Shown: in pieces, positions 44,466-56,258 of the stretch
Position numbering within the stretch: position 1 is the stretch's first letter
Layout: each line of letters begins with the position of its first letter
Source of the DNA: Bidens hawaiensis
Taxonomy: Eukaryota > Streptophyta > Magnoliopsida > Asterales > Asteraceae
Assembly: GCA_021521415.1 (NCBI GenBank)
Contig: JAIQDT010010148.1
Span: forward strand, 18,388-82,387
Reading direction: 5' to 3'
DNA: 64,000 nucleotides
Program-made: the position numbers and the translations under genes
Notes under the pieces: generated by a model
Told to the model about the DNA's origin: nothing
Databases searched by the model: none
Seen by the model: the letters and a program-made list of their open reading frames with translations, nothing else

Positions 44466-46673
44466 TTAAGCATGCACTCCTTCTCGAACACAAACCGATA
44501 CTATTCTTTGATATTTCCTCGCTTCGTCTTTCCAAGCAGGAATATAAAATATCTTCTTATCATTCAACACCTGCAAATCAGCTTGCGATAAGTTTACCAA
44601 GTGCATCGGAACATAAACTCTTAGCACCTCTTGTTCATCCTCGTCTTCCATCACTGCCTCAGCTGTCTCACAATCTACATACCACCACTTTAGATCTTTG
44701 AGCACATCCTTGGGCATCTGTTTCATCGGCACTTCTTTCAAACACTGGATCGGTTTATACTTCATAATCATCCAAGGTTTTCCATCAGCTCTTAAACCTC
44801 TATCCTTGTCTTCAACAAGTTTTCCCTTTTGTGGTTTCAACAGCTCAAATTTCTTCTCTTTTATACTCTCTTTCCACACAATCTTCCCAATGACTCTAGC
44901 CATATTATCGTCACTTCTGTTTATCAATCCCAATCTGGCTAAGTCTTTCACTTCACATTCTGGCAGTGTATTCAACGATCTCAACATCCTTTTAAAGTAC
45001 TGAACACCGTCATACCTTTTAATCACGAAGAGCCTCAACTGATCATCATATATCCAGCAAATAATTCCTTTCTTCGCTTCAGCATAGCCTTTAATGTTGT
45101 AACTCTTCTTAAACATTGTAGGAACCGCTGGTTTCTTCGTTTTGACGAACCACTGAGCATAGCCTTCTTTCCATCTAGGCTGCTCTTCCCATTCAGACTC
45201 ATCACTTCCAATCTGTTGACTCATATCTATCTTCTCAACATCTGGTATCTCATGCTCCACATTCTCTTCCACTATCTTCTCTATCACATCACTCGGTAGT
45301 ACATCATCATCACCAACCAAACCATCATCCATCTCCTCTACGTCCACTACCACCACATCATCACCACCAGCTGCAGTTGTCGACTCCCCCTGAGTTGTGG
45401 AAGTTCCAAGAGCTTGATCAGTTCTTGGCAACTCACCACCTGCACCTTTCGATGCATTGGGATCATCGTCTCTATCATTTCGTCTCTTGGTCCTCAACTC
45501 ATCGCCTTTACAGCTCGTCTCCCCCTGAGATGCCAAGAACTCCTTGAAAGCATCTATGATTTTTCCATGTTCTACCAGCAGGGACGACTGCATCTGATTC
45601 TCTGCAACTAGGCGTTGAATAGCCTGGGTCTGGATAAGATTAATCCTTGACTGCCCTGCCACGACCCGTTCAAGTGCTGCTATTCGTTCAGAGTCTGATA
45701 GGGTTGCATCAAAATCGAACCTCATATGCGATATATCTTGAGTGTACTGAGGAGGGATTTCCGATGTCACCGGGACCTCAGAAGTAGAAATAGACGTAAC
45801 CGTAGGTGGTATCGTCACCGATAACCCTGCAGTGGCCACAACAGTCGACTCGATAAATTGTGCCACGACCTCCGATGGAGTAACAGTCGGAGGCGGCAAC
45901 GAAACGATCTCAGGAGCCGAAAGTTGGAAAGGAGTGGATGGGAGGCCAAATGTAGATGAGGTAGCCACCACGGGAACAACCGTAGCGCTTGGCCTTGTAA
46001 CCTGTAGTGATGAGGGAACCATTGTCATACCAGATAGTGCTGGTGGAGTGAAACGTACCACCCTAGAGCTCTCACCGGCTCCCGATCCTGCACCTATCCG
46101 TTCCCTTCTTGACCTCCGGATCAACTGTTGTACCTCTTCCTCATAATCTGACTCACTGTCATCATCTGTTATCTTTCTTTTCCCATGTAGTCTTTCTCGA
46201 GTTACCATAATCCTTCTTGCCTCTGCCACTTCATTATCAGAATCAGAACCAGCCACCGTAGCAGCTGTCCTAGTAACATTCACACCCGAAGCACGTTCAA
46301 CCGGGACCTGTACGTTCTCCTCTGGATCCACCCGATCCATGTCAAAAAATCCCTGACCGCCAAACGCTGCGTCAAGGTCAACGGTCTCCTCCGGTGACAC
46401 AAAAGGAGCAGCAGGTATAGCTTGAGGTGCTCCTACTTGTTGTGGTGCCGGGTCCCTAAACTCGTCCCCACGAGCAGGCACATACCCCGGGTTGATCAAG
46501 TACCCAAAAAGTGAAGTATGTCGAGGACGGAGCTCAGGTTTGCTCCTCACACGGAGCTCAAGTACCCAAAAAGCGTATTTGGCTTTCCCCAAGTCACCCC
46601 GAATTGACCTCGACCCGTAGTGTCTGATTAAGTAGTAATTACTCTTCGATCTCAGACTCTGCTTCCCGTTCAC
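44466..46673 (-). CDS. Copia extra ORF downstream of pol, 735 codons
   Basis: This long frame lies between pol and the 3' LTR in the same sense, the place where env-like genes sit in SIRE-type copia elements. No signal peptide or membrane segment is seen, so it does not look like an envelope protein. Residues 200-310 are Ser/Thr/Pro/Val-rich, 325-385 look like a coiled coil, 435-500 are acidic and 500-735 form a tryptophan- and tyrosine-containing, probably globular domain. The frame opens at 46673 with GTG; the first ATG is residue 112 (46340). An upstream exon joined by splicing is a likely source of the true start. Function unknown. It is fully open over 2.2 kb, unlike gag of the same copy. 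Confidence 0.72.
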   Translation of the reverse strand: MNGKQSLRSKSNYYLIRHYGSRSIRGDLGKAKYAFWVLELRVRSKPELRPRHTSLFGYLINPGYVPARGDEFRDPAPQQVGAPQAIPAAPFVSPEETVDLDAAFGGQGFFDMDRVDPEENVQVPVERASGVNVTRTAATVAGSDSDNEVAEARRIMVTRERLHGKRKITDDDSESDYEEEVQQLIRRSRRERIGAGSGAGESSRVVRFTPPALSGMTMVPSSLQVTRPSATVVPVVATSSTFGLPSTPFQLSAPEIVSLPPPTVTPSEVVAQFIESTVVATAGLSVTIPPTVTSISTSEVPVTSEIPPQYTQDISHMRFDFDATLSDSERIAALERVVAGQSRINLIQTQAIQRLVAENQMQSSLLVEHGKIIDAFKEFLASQGETSCKGDELRTKRRNDRDDDPNASKGAGGELPRTDQALGTSTTQGESTTAAGGDDVVVVDVEEMDDGLVGDDDVLPSDVIEKIVEENVEHEIPDVEKIDMSQQIGSDESEWEEQPRWKEGYAQWFVKTKKPAVPTMFKKSYNIKGYAEAKKGIICWIYDDQLRLFVIKRYDGVQYFKRMLRSLNTLPECEVKDLARLGLINRSDDNMARVIGKIVWKESIKEKKFELLKPQKGKLVEDKDRGLRADGKPWMIMKYKPIQCLKEVPMKQMPKDVLKDLKWWYVDCETAEAVMEDEDEQEVLRVYVPMHLVNLSQADLQVLNDKKIFYIPAWKDEARKYQRIVSVCVREGVHA

Positions 46674-47471
46674 CTTCTTGCGTCTTGATTGATAATCATT
46701 AACATTATGAACTCTAGAATTTTTTTTTTATTTAACATGTATATACACAACTTCAAGTAGAAAATAACTGCAAGTCCCGAATCTGGATCACTGCAGCGTC
46801 TTGACACGCTATCTTCACGGGAATCAAAACACTCACGGGCTCGTGTATGACTGGGTAATCGCTTTTCTGCCTATCATTCGGAAAGATATGTATGAAGACA
46901 TGCACAACTCTTAAGGAGTTTCCACATAAAATCGAGTAGATTTAGTTAGTATCACTTCTACTTTTACGCACCATAAAAAGCTACCATGACATACAATGAC
47001 TGTTCTAAAGTCTTTTAAGCCTAATAACTTTACTAGTTAAGCACACAGAATCAGTATATCTATCACTTTCCAAGGTTGGATCAATTTTCTGTTAAACATA
47101 GTAAAGTAACTTCTTACGAAGTAGTAGACTTGAAAAATAATTTCATCTCCCGAAAAGAAAAAATTTAACTTCAATCGTCCCGACCAAATCAAAGTCTTCA
47201 GGGAAACGGCTATCCCGAAGAACCAATGGATCAGCTGGACCGACCACATACTAGTATGTGTCCTTCTAACTAAGTGTGATCGACTAATTTTCAGCGAAAG
47301 AATGAAAACACATCATAAACCGCCCCGGTCACTTTCAGTCATCTGGTTAATGGCTATCCTCATATTCTACAAGTAGAAATGAGGACCAAACATGTCATTC
47401 AAACTGAGACAACCGACATAATTCTAAGCGATAGTGACGTTTTTTTTTTTAATCAAAAACATAAAGCATGG
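46674..47471. other. Copia spacer between pol and the extra ORF
   Basis: No coding sequence is recognised on the element's strand. An A-rich stretch followed by TTCTAG just upstream of the extra ORF could serve as a splice acceptor. Confidence 0.45.
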
Positions 47472-50400
47472 TTACTCGGGATTGATCATCCCATTCAGCT
47501 CAACAAGGTTTTGAAATCTAGATTTGTCAAACGCTTTCGTGAACAAGTCAGCGAAATTATCTAACGTGTCAACCTTTTCGAGCACAATCAGTTTCTTCTT
47601 AGCACAATCCCGTATAAAATGATGACGTATGTCAATATGTTTAGTTTTACTGTGCTTCACGGGATTGTTAGTTACTGAGATAGCAGCAGTGTTATCAATG
47701 CAAATAGGAGTAAGTGAGAAATTCAGACCATAATCGCGCAACTGTTGTTGAATCCAAAGAACCTGGGAGCAACAGTTGGATGCTGCCATGTATTCTGATT
47801 CACAGGTTGAAATTGCGACTGAGGTCTGCTTCTTGCATTGCCACGACACTAGTCTGCCACCAAGAAACTGACATCCACCAGTTGTAGACTTCCGACTCTG
47901 ATTGCACCCTCCATAATCAGAATCTGTGTAAGCGACTAGCTCCAAGTCTCCTCCTCTCGAGTACCACAACCCCAGCTTCGGCTTGCCTTTGAGATACCGA
48001 AGTATCCTCTTTGCACCCTTCAAATGAGATTCTTTTGGGTTTGCCTGAAAGCGTGCACAAAGACAAACAACAAACATTATATCAGGCCTAGAAGCAGTTA
48101 AGTACATTAAAGAACCTATAATTGCCCGATATTGGGTTGGGTCCACGTCTGCATCGTTGTCTGAATCAGCACCCAATTTGTGATTGACGCAGACTGGAGT
48201 ATCATATGGAGTGCTGTCCTCCATCTTGAAACGTTTGAGAACATCATGGACATACTTCGTCTGATGAATGAACATCCCGTCTTTCTTCTGATCAACCTGC
48301 AATCCTAAAAAGAAAGTTAGTTCACCCATAGCACTCATTTCAAATCTCTTCTTCATGACGGCCTCAAACTCCTGACACATGGAGACTTTTGATGCAGCAA
48401 AGATAATGTCGTCCACGTAGACTTGCACCAGCAGAAAGTCGCTACCCTTTCTCTTGAAGAACAATGTGCTATCAATTTTACCTCTTTCAAACTCATTCTC
48501 AAGCAAGTAATCTGATAAGGTTGAATACCAGGCACGAGGTGCCTGATGTAGTCCATACAGCGCTTTACTTAGCTTGTACACGTGATCGGGAAAGTCAGGG
48601 TCAGGAAAACCCGGAGGTTGCTCAACGTACACAACCTCATCGACTTTACCATTTAGGAACGCACTCTTCACATCCAACTGAAAGACCTTCATCTCCTTAT
48701 GAGCAGCAAATGCCAAAAACAGCCGAATGGCTTCCAATCTTGCCACAGGAGCAAACACCTCATTGTAATCAATCCCCTCTTGTTGATTAAAGCCTTTAAC
48801 AACCAGCCTCGCCTTGTTCCTGATAATAATCCCTTTCTCATCTCTCTTGCATTTGAAGACCCATTTTGTGCCAATCGCATGCACATTCCTTGGTTTTGCA
48901 ACCAAGTTCCATACTTCCATTTCCTTAAACTGAGCTAACTCTTCTTGCATGGCTTCGACCCACGAGCTGTCCTTAAGAGCCATTTGATAGTTCTTTGGTT
49001 CAATCTGGCTGATGAAGCAGGTGTACAAGCACTCGTTGATTATGCCTGATTCTTTAATGCTTGTGTAAACACAGGTGTGCTCATTCAAGCTTTTTCTTGT
49101 TTGTACACCATCGGACAGATCACCTATCACATTCTCCAAAGGATGATCTTTGTGAATCCTCGTAGTCGGAACCGAACTGACATTCAGATTATCTTCCAAG
49201 TTCGAAGATAGCTCATCAATGGGTGATTGATGTTGAGAGTGAAACGGATTGATGAATTCCTCTTCAGTAGAGGCAGCAGGGGTATTGACAGCATTTGACG
49301 AGGAAGGCTGACATTCATCATATTGTGGTCGTTGCACCAAGGTTTCTTCCTCATCGCAAATCATCTTCGTAGCAAGTCTTTCTTCAACTTCTGCACAATC
49401 CAAATAAGGTATGTTAAAAGATTTAAAAAGTCTATCATAGTCGAAAACCCCAGCGGGTCCCGTGCTTGGTTTTGGTGATTTGTAACTTGTGATATCAGTG
49501 TTACACACCACCTCAACCTTGCTGGTCGATGTATTAAAGACCCGCCTGTTGGGAGTTCCAACAGCGTATCCGACTAAGATTCCTTCGTCGGCTACTTCAC
49601 CAAATTTAGAATTGGTCTTTAATATCGAACACGGGGACCCGAATGGTTCAAGACCACTCAAGTTGGGCTTTCTCCCATGAATAAGTTCATAACAGGTTTT
49701 ATTTAATCTTTTAACAGTTAACACTCTATTAAGGATATAACAGGCTGTTGCAACAGCTTCAGTCCAGAACACCACGGGAAGTTTCGAATCAGCCAGCATG
49801 GTTCTAGCTCCTTCAATTAAGGTTCTGTTCTTCCTCTCAGCCACTCCATTTTGTTGCGGTGTATACGGTGCGCTGTATTGGTGTTCTATCCCCTTCTGTA
49901 AGCAGAAGATTTCCATCTCATTGTTCTTGAACTCAGTTCCATTGTCACTCCTGATGAATTTAACCCGTTTCCTTATAATATTCTCAACCTTGGTAATCAA
50001 ATTCTTTACCATCTGCACTGTTTCATCCTTTGACTTCAGGAAATATACCCAGGAATATCGAGAGAAATCATCAGTGATCACCAAGCAGTAAGATGTTCCT
50101 CCTAGACTTCTTACATTCACGGGACCGAAGAGATCCATGTGAAGTAATTCTAGGGTACTGACAATTGAATTGACCTTCTTGGTGTGATGGGATTTCTTGT
50201 GTTGCTTTCCCTTTTTGCATGATAAGCATTTGTCTTCAAAGTTGAAATTCTTCAAGGGAACACCCAGCACAAGCCCATTTTTGACAAGGTAGTTCATTTT
50301 CCGAAGATGAATGTGCCCCATTCTCCTATGCCACAACTCGGACTCCGATTCAGTTGCTTTTGACAGAAGACACGATTCTTCTGTGGCCATCTCAGTAGAC

Positions 50401-50780
50401 CTCATGTCCATGATATACATATTCTTCACTCTTGGAGCCTTCATAACAATCCAATCCTCTGGTATCTTAAAACCAGGATATAGCACGATCGCCTCATTCT
50501 TTGTAAAATGTACGGTGTACTCTTTGTCACAGATCTGCGAAACACTCAGCAGATTGTGCTTCAACTCTTCAACAAAATTTACTTTCTCCAAAGTCATCTT
50601 TCCATTCGACACCGTCCCTATTCCTGTAATCCTTCCACCGCTCTCTCCTGCGAAACTCACTCTTCCTCCTTGAACAGGTTTCAAGTCGTGTAACAATTTC
50701 TTGTTACCCGTCATGTGCCGGGAACAGCCGCTATCCACAACCCATTGATTGTTGGCAGCCCTGTTCAACTGTTCCTGCAC
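47472..50780 (-). CDS. pol: Copia pol polyprotein, intact
   Basis: Open for 1,102 codons to the stop at 47472. Order is copia-type: protease with DSG at 16-18, GAG-pre-integrase and zinc finger (WHRRMGH at 150, CLSC near 186), integrase with D216, D279 and E315, reverse transcriptase (about 610-850) with YVDD at 788-791, RNase H with D953 and E994/E996. All catalytic motifs are present. The preceding gag end is in the same frame and separated by a single TAA at 50798-50796, six codons before the proposed start, so pol is probably made as a gag-pol fusion or by reading through that stop; no convincing ATG start exists. Confidence 0.93.
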   Translation of the reverse strand: MQEQLNRAANNQWVVDSGCSRHMTGNKKLLHDLKPVQGGRVSFAGESGGRITGIGTVSNGKMTLEKVNFVEELKHNLLSVSQICDKEYTVHFTKNEAIVLYPGFKIPEDWIVMKAPRVKNMYIMDMRSTEMATEESCLLSKATESESELWHRRMGHIHLRKMNYLVKNGLVLGVPLKNFNFEDKCLSCKKGKQHKKSHHTKKVNSIVSTLELLHMDLFGPVNVRSLGGTSYCLVITDDFSRYSWVYFLKSKDETVQMVKNLITKVENIIRKRVKFIRSDNGTEFKNNEMEIFCLQKGIEHQYSAPYTPQQNGVAERKNRTLIEGARTMLADSKLPVVFWTEAVATACYILNRVLTVKRLNKTCYELIHGRKPNLSGLEPFGSPCSILKTNSKFGEVADEGILVGYAVGTPNRRVFNTSTSKVEVVCNTDITSYKSPKPSTGPAGVFDYDRLFKSFNIPYLDCAEVEERLATKMICDEEETLVQRPQYDECQPSSSNAVNTPAASTEEEFINPFHSQHQSPIDELSSNLEDNLNVSSVPTTRIHKDHPLENVIGDLSDGVQTRKSLNEHTCVYTSIKESGIINECLYTCFISQIEPKNYQMALKDSSWVEAMQEELAQFKEMEVWNLVAKPRNVHAIGTKWVFKCKRDEKGIIIRNKARLVVKGFNQQEGIDYNEVFAPVARLEAIRLFLAFAAHKEMKVFQLDVKSAFLNGKVDEVVYVEQPPGFPDPDFPDHVYKLSKALYGLHQAPRAWYSTLSDYLLENEFERGKIDSTLFFKRKGSDFLLVQVYVDDIIFAASKVSMCQEFEAVMKKRFEMSAMGELTFFLGLQVDQKKDGMFIHQTKYVHDVLKRFKMEDSTPYDTPVCVNHKLGADSDNDADVDPTQYRAIIGSLMYLTASRPDIMFVVCLCARFQANPKESHLKGAKRILRYLKGKPKLGLWYSRGGDLELVAYTDSDYGGCNQSRKSTTGGCQFLGGRLVSWQCKKQTSVAISTCESEYMAASNCCSQVLWIQQQLRDYGLNFSLTPICIDNTAAISVTNNPVKHSKTKHIDIRHHFIRDCAKKKLIVLEKVDTLDNFADLFTKAFDKSRFQNLVELNGMINPE

Positions 50781-50795
50781 GATTAAAGCAGATGA

Positions 50796-53415
50796 TTAAA
50801 ATTTGGGGACCCAAGACCGATTGGTCTTGGGTCGATACATTCCGTACCTTGGCTGTCCAAAGTTAGTATCATAATAATTTCTGTGAGTCCTAACAGGATA
50901 CCTTCTTGTGGATTGACTATGAGGCCATCCAAACCTTCGTGAATTAAAAGAATTATTAACTAAGGTTTGGTTGTTAGCAGTGAAAAACTGAGATCTATTT
51001 CTTTGAAAACCTTGATTAGTCCAATTTCTGAATTTTGATGGGTTTTCATTTTTACCATTATATTGATTAACGTTAGTTCTTTTCTCAGATTTTGAAGTCC
51101 TCACACCTCTGAATTTCTGTTTCAGAGGGCAATCAGCAACAAGGTGTCCTAATTGATTACATCTAAACAACTCCTGTGTCCAACTTTCTTATCAAAAGTT
51201 GTCTTAGATGTTGAGGTTGTATTACTGCCCGTTTGTCTCACATATGGTGGGACATACGGGTTTAGTGGAGACTTCTTTTCAGGTGTTTTATTTTTCTCTC
51301 CACTTTTTGGTAACGCTTCCTCTTGTTTTATCTCACTCGACTCAGAAGACTTTTCTGAGTTAGATGAGACAGGACTAGGAGCAGAAATCTTAACACTAGT
51401 AACAGGCTTACTTGTTTCGCCTTTACTAACTTCTGGTTCTTTAATCGTTACTTTAACCGGAACTGTCTGACCATAGTCAACATCGACAGATTTCTGATTA
51501 CTAGGGTCATAAGTGTAATTATGATTGAAAGGTGGTGGAACTTCATGATAACCAATTCCTCCCCTTTTTGGAGAACCTTGATCACTAACGAGGTGATCAA
51601 GTATAGCGGAAGAATTTCTGAATTGCTCAAGTTTCCTGTTAAGTTCCACCACTTTTACCTGGTGATCAGCTATCTGTTTTTCCCTTTCAGCTATTAGTTT
51701 GGTTTTCTCTTCTAGAACTTCATAGCTAAGATCAATCACTTGAATTTTTTCAGCAAGCTTTGCTTTAAGACTTTTAATATCTTTCTCACTAGCTTTAATT
51801 TTTACTTTGTAACTATTTTCTCTAGCTTTAGTGAAATGATGATCATCTTTTAAAATTTTAAATTGCGCATCCAAACTAACAAACTGATCAATTATAGTTG
51901 TCAGTTGTTCAGACAGATGTTCACACTTAGTACAAGGGAGTTCGGTACTTACCTCGGAGAGCTGGTCTGCCACATCTGCCATGTAAGCTTCATTTTCGCC
52001 AATTCCCTTCTCACTATCTGCAGTTTCGATTTTTGCCAAATTGGCCTGTTCAAATACTTCTTCAACATGCAGATTCCAGTTGTACTCCTCGTTCTGTCTG
52101 GAAATCATGGCTCTATAGTCATTACCACTACCACTATGCTGTGTAGATCTGTTTTGACTGCGTTCTACACTTTCATTTTTGCATTCTTTTGCAAAGTGGC
52201 CATTCTACTGACAGTTGTAACAGCGTACCTTCGACTTATCAAACCCTGGCCTCTCTCTGACAAACTTCCTGCCAGTCTTCTTCATGAACCTCTTAACCCT
52301 TCTGACAATCATATAGCCATCTGCCACTGCAGATCCATCTCCTCCAGATCATCAGCATCGATCTGATCATAGTCTTCATCCAAAATTGCAGGATCAACAA
52401 TCTTACCCTGAATGTAATTATCATATGAAGCAATAAAAGATGCATAGAGAGCAATCTGCTGTTCAGCAGATTTAACACTCATGGGCATCTTCGAGTAGTT
52501 GTTGCTTGACACACTTGGGGAAAAACTACCCTTGGTCGCTTGAGGTTGAGAAGCATTTGATCCTCCAGCTACAAAGCACACATCACCGTTCATGTTGAGA
52601 GATACATGTCCTTCGTGTGTTGAGTTAGCGCCTGACTCTCCCTTAGAGTAATAAGCAGATGATTCAGTTTTCGAACTTGATCCTGAGTTAACCTTTGCAC
52701 CATACATACCCGGATCTTGAACCTGATCGGTAGGTGTCTCCTTTCGTACCATGTTCAGTTCAAACGTTCTTAGCTTGTTAACTGCTGTCTCCAGGTCATA
52801 GTCAGCAAAGTCTTTGTCTTCTCTCATCAACACAGTATACATCTCCCATTTCGGTGGGAGAGCATCAAGAAGCTTTTCAACAATCTCATCTTCTTTGTAA
52901 ACAATTGAATAGTTGCTGAGTTCAGTCATCAGATGATAATATCTAGTGATGATATCATCAAGTGATTCATTCTTCAGATACTTGAAGACCGAGAATTGGG
53001 TTTTTAGTAGTTTAATCTTTGACACACGAATTCCCACGTTACCCTCAAACCGGTTCTCAAGTGCTTCCCAAAGCTCTCTAGCAGTTTTATACTTTCTGAA
53101 AGTGTGCAGAATCTCTTGTGGAAGAGCAATTGTAATTGCTGCATGAGCTTTGCTTTCGGCCTCATACATTTTCTTCTCTTCTTCTTCCATCTCTTTGTAT
53201 TTCTTGATCTGATCACGACCCTCATACTCAGTAGTAGGTGGAATGTAACCATCTTGTATGCACACCCACATCTTAGCATCTTGGTACTTGACATATTGTT
53301 CAAAACGATCTTTCCACGCTACATAATCAGTTTTCTTAAGCATCTTAGGTGCCTTTGTAGCCGAACCCGCTTCTACTTCCATCTTTACCAGTTCAGTAAT
53401 GTTTATCGAAGACAT
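50796..53415 (-). pseudogene. gag: Copia gag with three lesions
   Basis: ATG at 53415. The first 368 codons carry a UBN2-type capsid region. A 2-bp AT duplication near 52310 shifts the frame. The first zinc knuckle (about 52225-52190) has a TAG where the old copy at 43.1 kb has a glutamine codon. The section 52108-51149 is a Lys/Glu-rich coiled coil followed by a Ser/Pro-rich part. In the second knuckle (about 51170) one T is missing, shifting the frame again. The remainder is Asn/Arg-rich to the TAA at 50796. Gag would be needed for particles, so this copy probably depends on gag from relatives. Confidence 0.85.
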
Positions 53416-53470
53416 CTTTCACAAAATTCAAAGAAATCCGAAAATCAAAAATTTTATTTTCAAACAGCAC

Positions 53471-53722
53471 TGTAGGCGAAGTTGTGGATAACTTCGCTTA
53501 AGACTTAACTTCGCGTGAATTTGTAACTTCGCTCACTTTCTTAAATTCGCCGGATTGGCGAAGTTGAGAATAACTTTGCTTAAGTTGAGCGAACTTGGGA
53601 GGTAGGCAAAGTTGTGGGTAACTTCGCTTGAGGTAAGCGAACTTGAAGAGGTAGGCGAAGTTGTGGATAACTTCGCTTAACCCTATATCTTCGCCGAAAC
53701 CCTACTAACAGTGACGGCAACT
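53471..53722 (-). repeat. GCGAAGTT hairpin array in copia leader
   Basis: More than ten copies of GCGAAGTT or AACTTCGC alternate over 250 bases, repeatedly as GGCGAAGTTGTGGATAACTT followed by CGCTT, each able to form a short hairpin. The array lies between primer site and gag. The same octamers form the hairpins of the LTR U3 (44221-44310 and 54175-54265). Confidence 0.85.
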
Positions 53723-53913
53723 TCGCCTGATGAACACGAACTTTCTGCAGATTAGATTTCTGTGTTTTTCGAGGTTTGTGAAGGTGTTATGGGTTGTTTA
53801 TGATTGTAGGAGGTGAGTATAGCACAAAAACTCAGAAAACTCGTCCCGCGAATAGTCGAACGGAACGATTTCTACACCCGCGTGATAATCTCGAACCACA
53901 CAATCGAGCAAAA

Positions 53914-53927
53914 GCTCTGATAACAAT
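53914..53927 (-). other. Copia primer binding site
   Basis: On the - strand ATTGTTATCAGAGC follows the LTR end. It fits the initiator tRNA-Met site TGGTATCAGAGC with one change. Confidence 0.75.
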
Positions 53928-54341
53928 TGTAGGTTCCCAGCCGGATCTACACGAGATATCGCGTTCTACGTAGGTGCGGAATCCCTACGTAAGACGTTAC
54001 GAGTATAGAAAACACTACGAGCTAACACACGATACGATAATCAAACACACGTTGTATTCCAACCGTAAACACGTGATACTATGATCACTGAATACAAAAC
54101 TCTCTGATTCGAATACACGAATAAACTGAATTCTATATAAATAAGCCGTAAATAAAACAGCTTATATAGACACGACAACTTCGCCTGGCATGTTCAGGCG
54201 AAGTTGTCCCTAACTTCGCTTGTCTAACAAGTTCGCCCATACCAGCGAACTTGTTAGCAACTTCGCTTACATACAAAACTCAAATCTAACTAACACGATT
54301 ACAGACACTCGACACTGAACTACTGACATCATGCACCAACA
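53928..54341 (-). repeat. 5' LTR of the copia element
   Basis: 414 bp, same length as the other LTR, intact TGTTGG...CCTACA ends. TATA box at 54160-54169 and hairpin at 54175-54207. Confidence 0.93.
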
Positions 54342-54346
54342 TAATT

Positions 54347-55287
54347 CGATCTTGGATGTGTTAGTTATTGTTTTTATATAATTTTTGCATGTGATTCTCC
54401 TTATTTCCTTGATTGATTGATTTTGTATCGTTTGGTTAGGGTTATTCGTTTAGGTCTTAGACTTGGTGTTTTTGATCTGTTTGTGGTTATCACGACCATA
54501 AGAATCTTGAGTGCAATTACTTATTAAAATTCAATAGTTTCACCTTCCTTGCGACCGAGAGGTAATAGGGAGTCGGTTTGTCTCGCGTCTTTATTCGGTT
54601 AGGTTAGAATTGCGCGAGAGCGAGTTTTGGTCTTGTCCTGTTTAGTTTTGTGTGAAAATATGTGTCTTAGATCGAGTTAAATATTGTTACCCCTTTATCC
54701 CTATAATTGCTAGTACCAATTTTTAGCGGGTTTTGTGTCGTTGAGTCCGAGAGGAGATGCGTCAGTAGGGTACCTTAGTAATCTTTTTACCGGTGCATTA
54801 ATTAAATTTTCTTAGATTTGTGAGGGTTAGTTGGTGAGACCGAGAGGTGATCTAGCTAAAACTTTAATAAGTCTTAGTTAATTATTTTAAGATCCCGGTG
54901 TCGTGTGATTAGTTAATTCCGTTAGCCGTTGAACCGTCAATAGGATTCTTGCCTAGGTAGTCGTTTCTCCATATTTGTTAAAACCTCGTTAAGTTTCGTT
55001 AAATTTTCTTGTCAGTTTCGTTAAGTTAAGTAAGTTAGTTAATTAATTAAAATAAGATAAAAAAAATAACAAAATCAATTAAATATTTTTAGGTAGGACT
55101 TGGATTAGGGTTTATAATCTGAGCCGTTCTCACGTGTCTTCGAATTCGATATCCGGACTATCCTTATCTTTGCTATACGCGACCGGTACACTTGCCGTTT
55201 GTGTGAACTAGGATAGGTTGTTTGGTTTTTAAAGCTTAGTCGGGATTCGTGTTTTATTTATATATATTTTCGCACAATCAGGAAGTA
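54347..55287 (+). other. Unassigned gypsy-type LTR or leader sequence, right part
   Basis: No coding sequence. It contains three phrases close to CCGAGAGGTGAT (54563, 54749, 54838) and the phrase TATACGCGACCGGTACACTTG near 55175, which recall the R/U5 and leader regions of gypsy elements. It is continuous with 43521-43968 once the copia is removed. No second copy is in the window to define LTR ends. Confidence 0.4.
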
Positions 55288-55543
55288 ATGACTTATTCAA
55301 AAGAAAATCCTCAGGGACAGGAATATTATTCAATAATGCAAGATCTATACTTTACCCACACTGAAGGTGAACGTTAAAAAATGGAAATGTATAACACTGA
55401 AGATGATTCAACTCATTATGAAATCAATGTCACTAAAATAGCTGAAGCAATGCTGAAGGAAGAAATGGATGCTGTGGAAAGGCGAAAAGAAAAAGAGAAA
55501 AGGAGAAAACACCAACAAAGACAACAACATCAAGAAACTGATT
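55288..55543 (+). pseudogene. Short interrupted frame, possible gag start
   Basis: ATG at 55288 after the leader-like region opens a frame with one internal TAA (55375-55377) and then a Glu/Lys/Arg/Gln-rich tail to 55543. It is not recognised. It may be the start of the gag of the element to which the preceding leader belongs. Confidence 0.35.
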
Positions 55544-56258
55544 AATCGATGGAAGAAATAAGAATCTTAGTAGTTGTAAACAAATGCAATTGTAATAAAT
55601 GTCGTGCAATCTTGTAACAACATAAATAAGAGATGTATGTAAATTTCCTCGAAATTAGTAATGAATATTTTAGAGAATAATGTCAAGAAAAGATTGCACA
55701 AAGTCTTAAGATAATTCTTCCAAGCACATTTGGATGTAAGAGAGTAATAGCTAGAAAATAAAGGAAAGGTCCAGGTGGACAAAGTTTAAAAAAAAGATGA
55801 TTAATCTCAAGTCAACACTTCATGAAATAACTAGCAAGGATAAAATGAAACAGACCTAGAAAAAGAATTATAGAAATTCTTGTGGTCTATTTGTATACAA
55901 GGTATGTACTAACTATTTCAAGAATACAAAACAAGAAAGTATTGATGCCTCTCAAGAAATCCATCAACTACTATCATTAAGATACTCGGAAAATGATCGT
56001 TTCATACGATTATCCCAAACATCCAATTCTCAAAATAAAGAATAAATAAGTAGACTGTGTCATTATAAACCGAACAATCTCATGAAAGATTAGAAAGAAA
56101 TATCCTCGAAATGCGATAGAATTAAATAAACATTTCGTAAACAAATTAATCTTTTGTACACATATCAATTGTTCAATGTCACACTCTTGTAACAAAGATT
56201 CAATCATTAGTAAATAAATAAGAAATTCCGTTAGACTAAAATCTATTCTGTTTACAGA
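55544..56258. other. AT-rich spacer
   Basis: No gene or clear repeat is recognised between the short frame and the gypsy gag. Confidence 0.45.

Larger units (their letters stand above)
43974..54341 (-). mobile_element. Full-length Ty1/copia element with extra 3' frame
   Basis: Two 414-bp LTRs (43974-44387 and 53928-54341) differ at about five sites, and TAATT flanks the element (43969-43973 and 54342-54346). On the - strand: LTR, initiator-methionine-type primer site, a 500-base leader full of GCGAAGTT hairpins, gag, pol, 800 bases of non-coding DNA, a 735-codon frame, polypurine tract, LTR. About 1.2% LTR divergence makes it one of the youngest complete insertions here. Pol is intact; gag is not. 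Confidence 0.95.

Noticed and set aside
44466..46673. Copia extra ORF as an envelope gene
   Set aside because: No signal peptide, no hydrophobic membrane segment and no fusion-type region can be seen; only the position is env-like.
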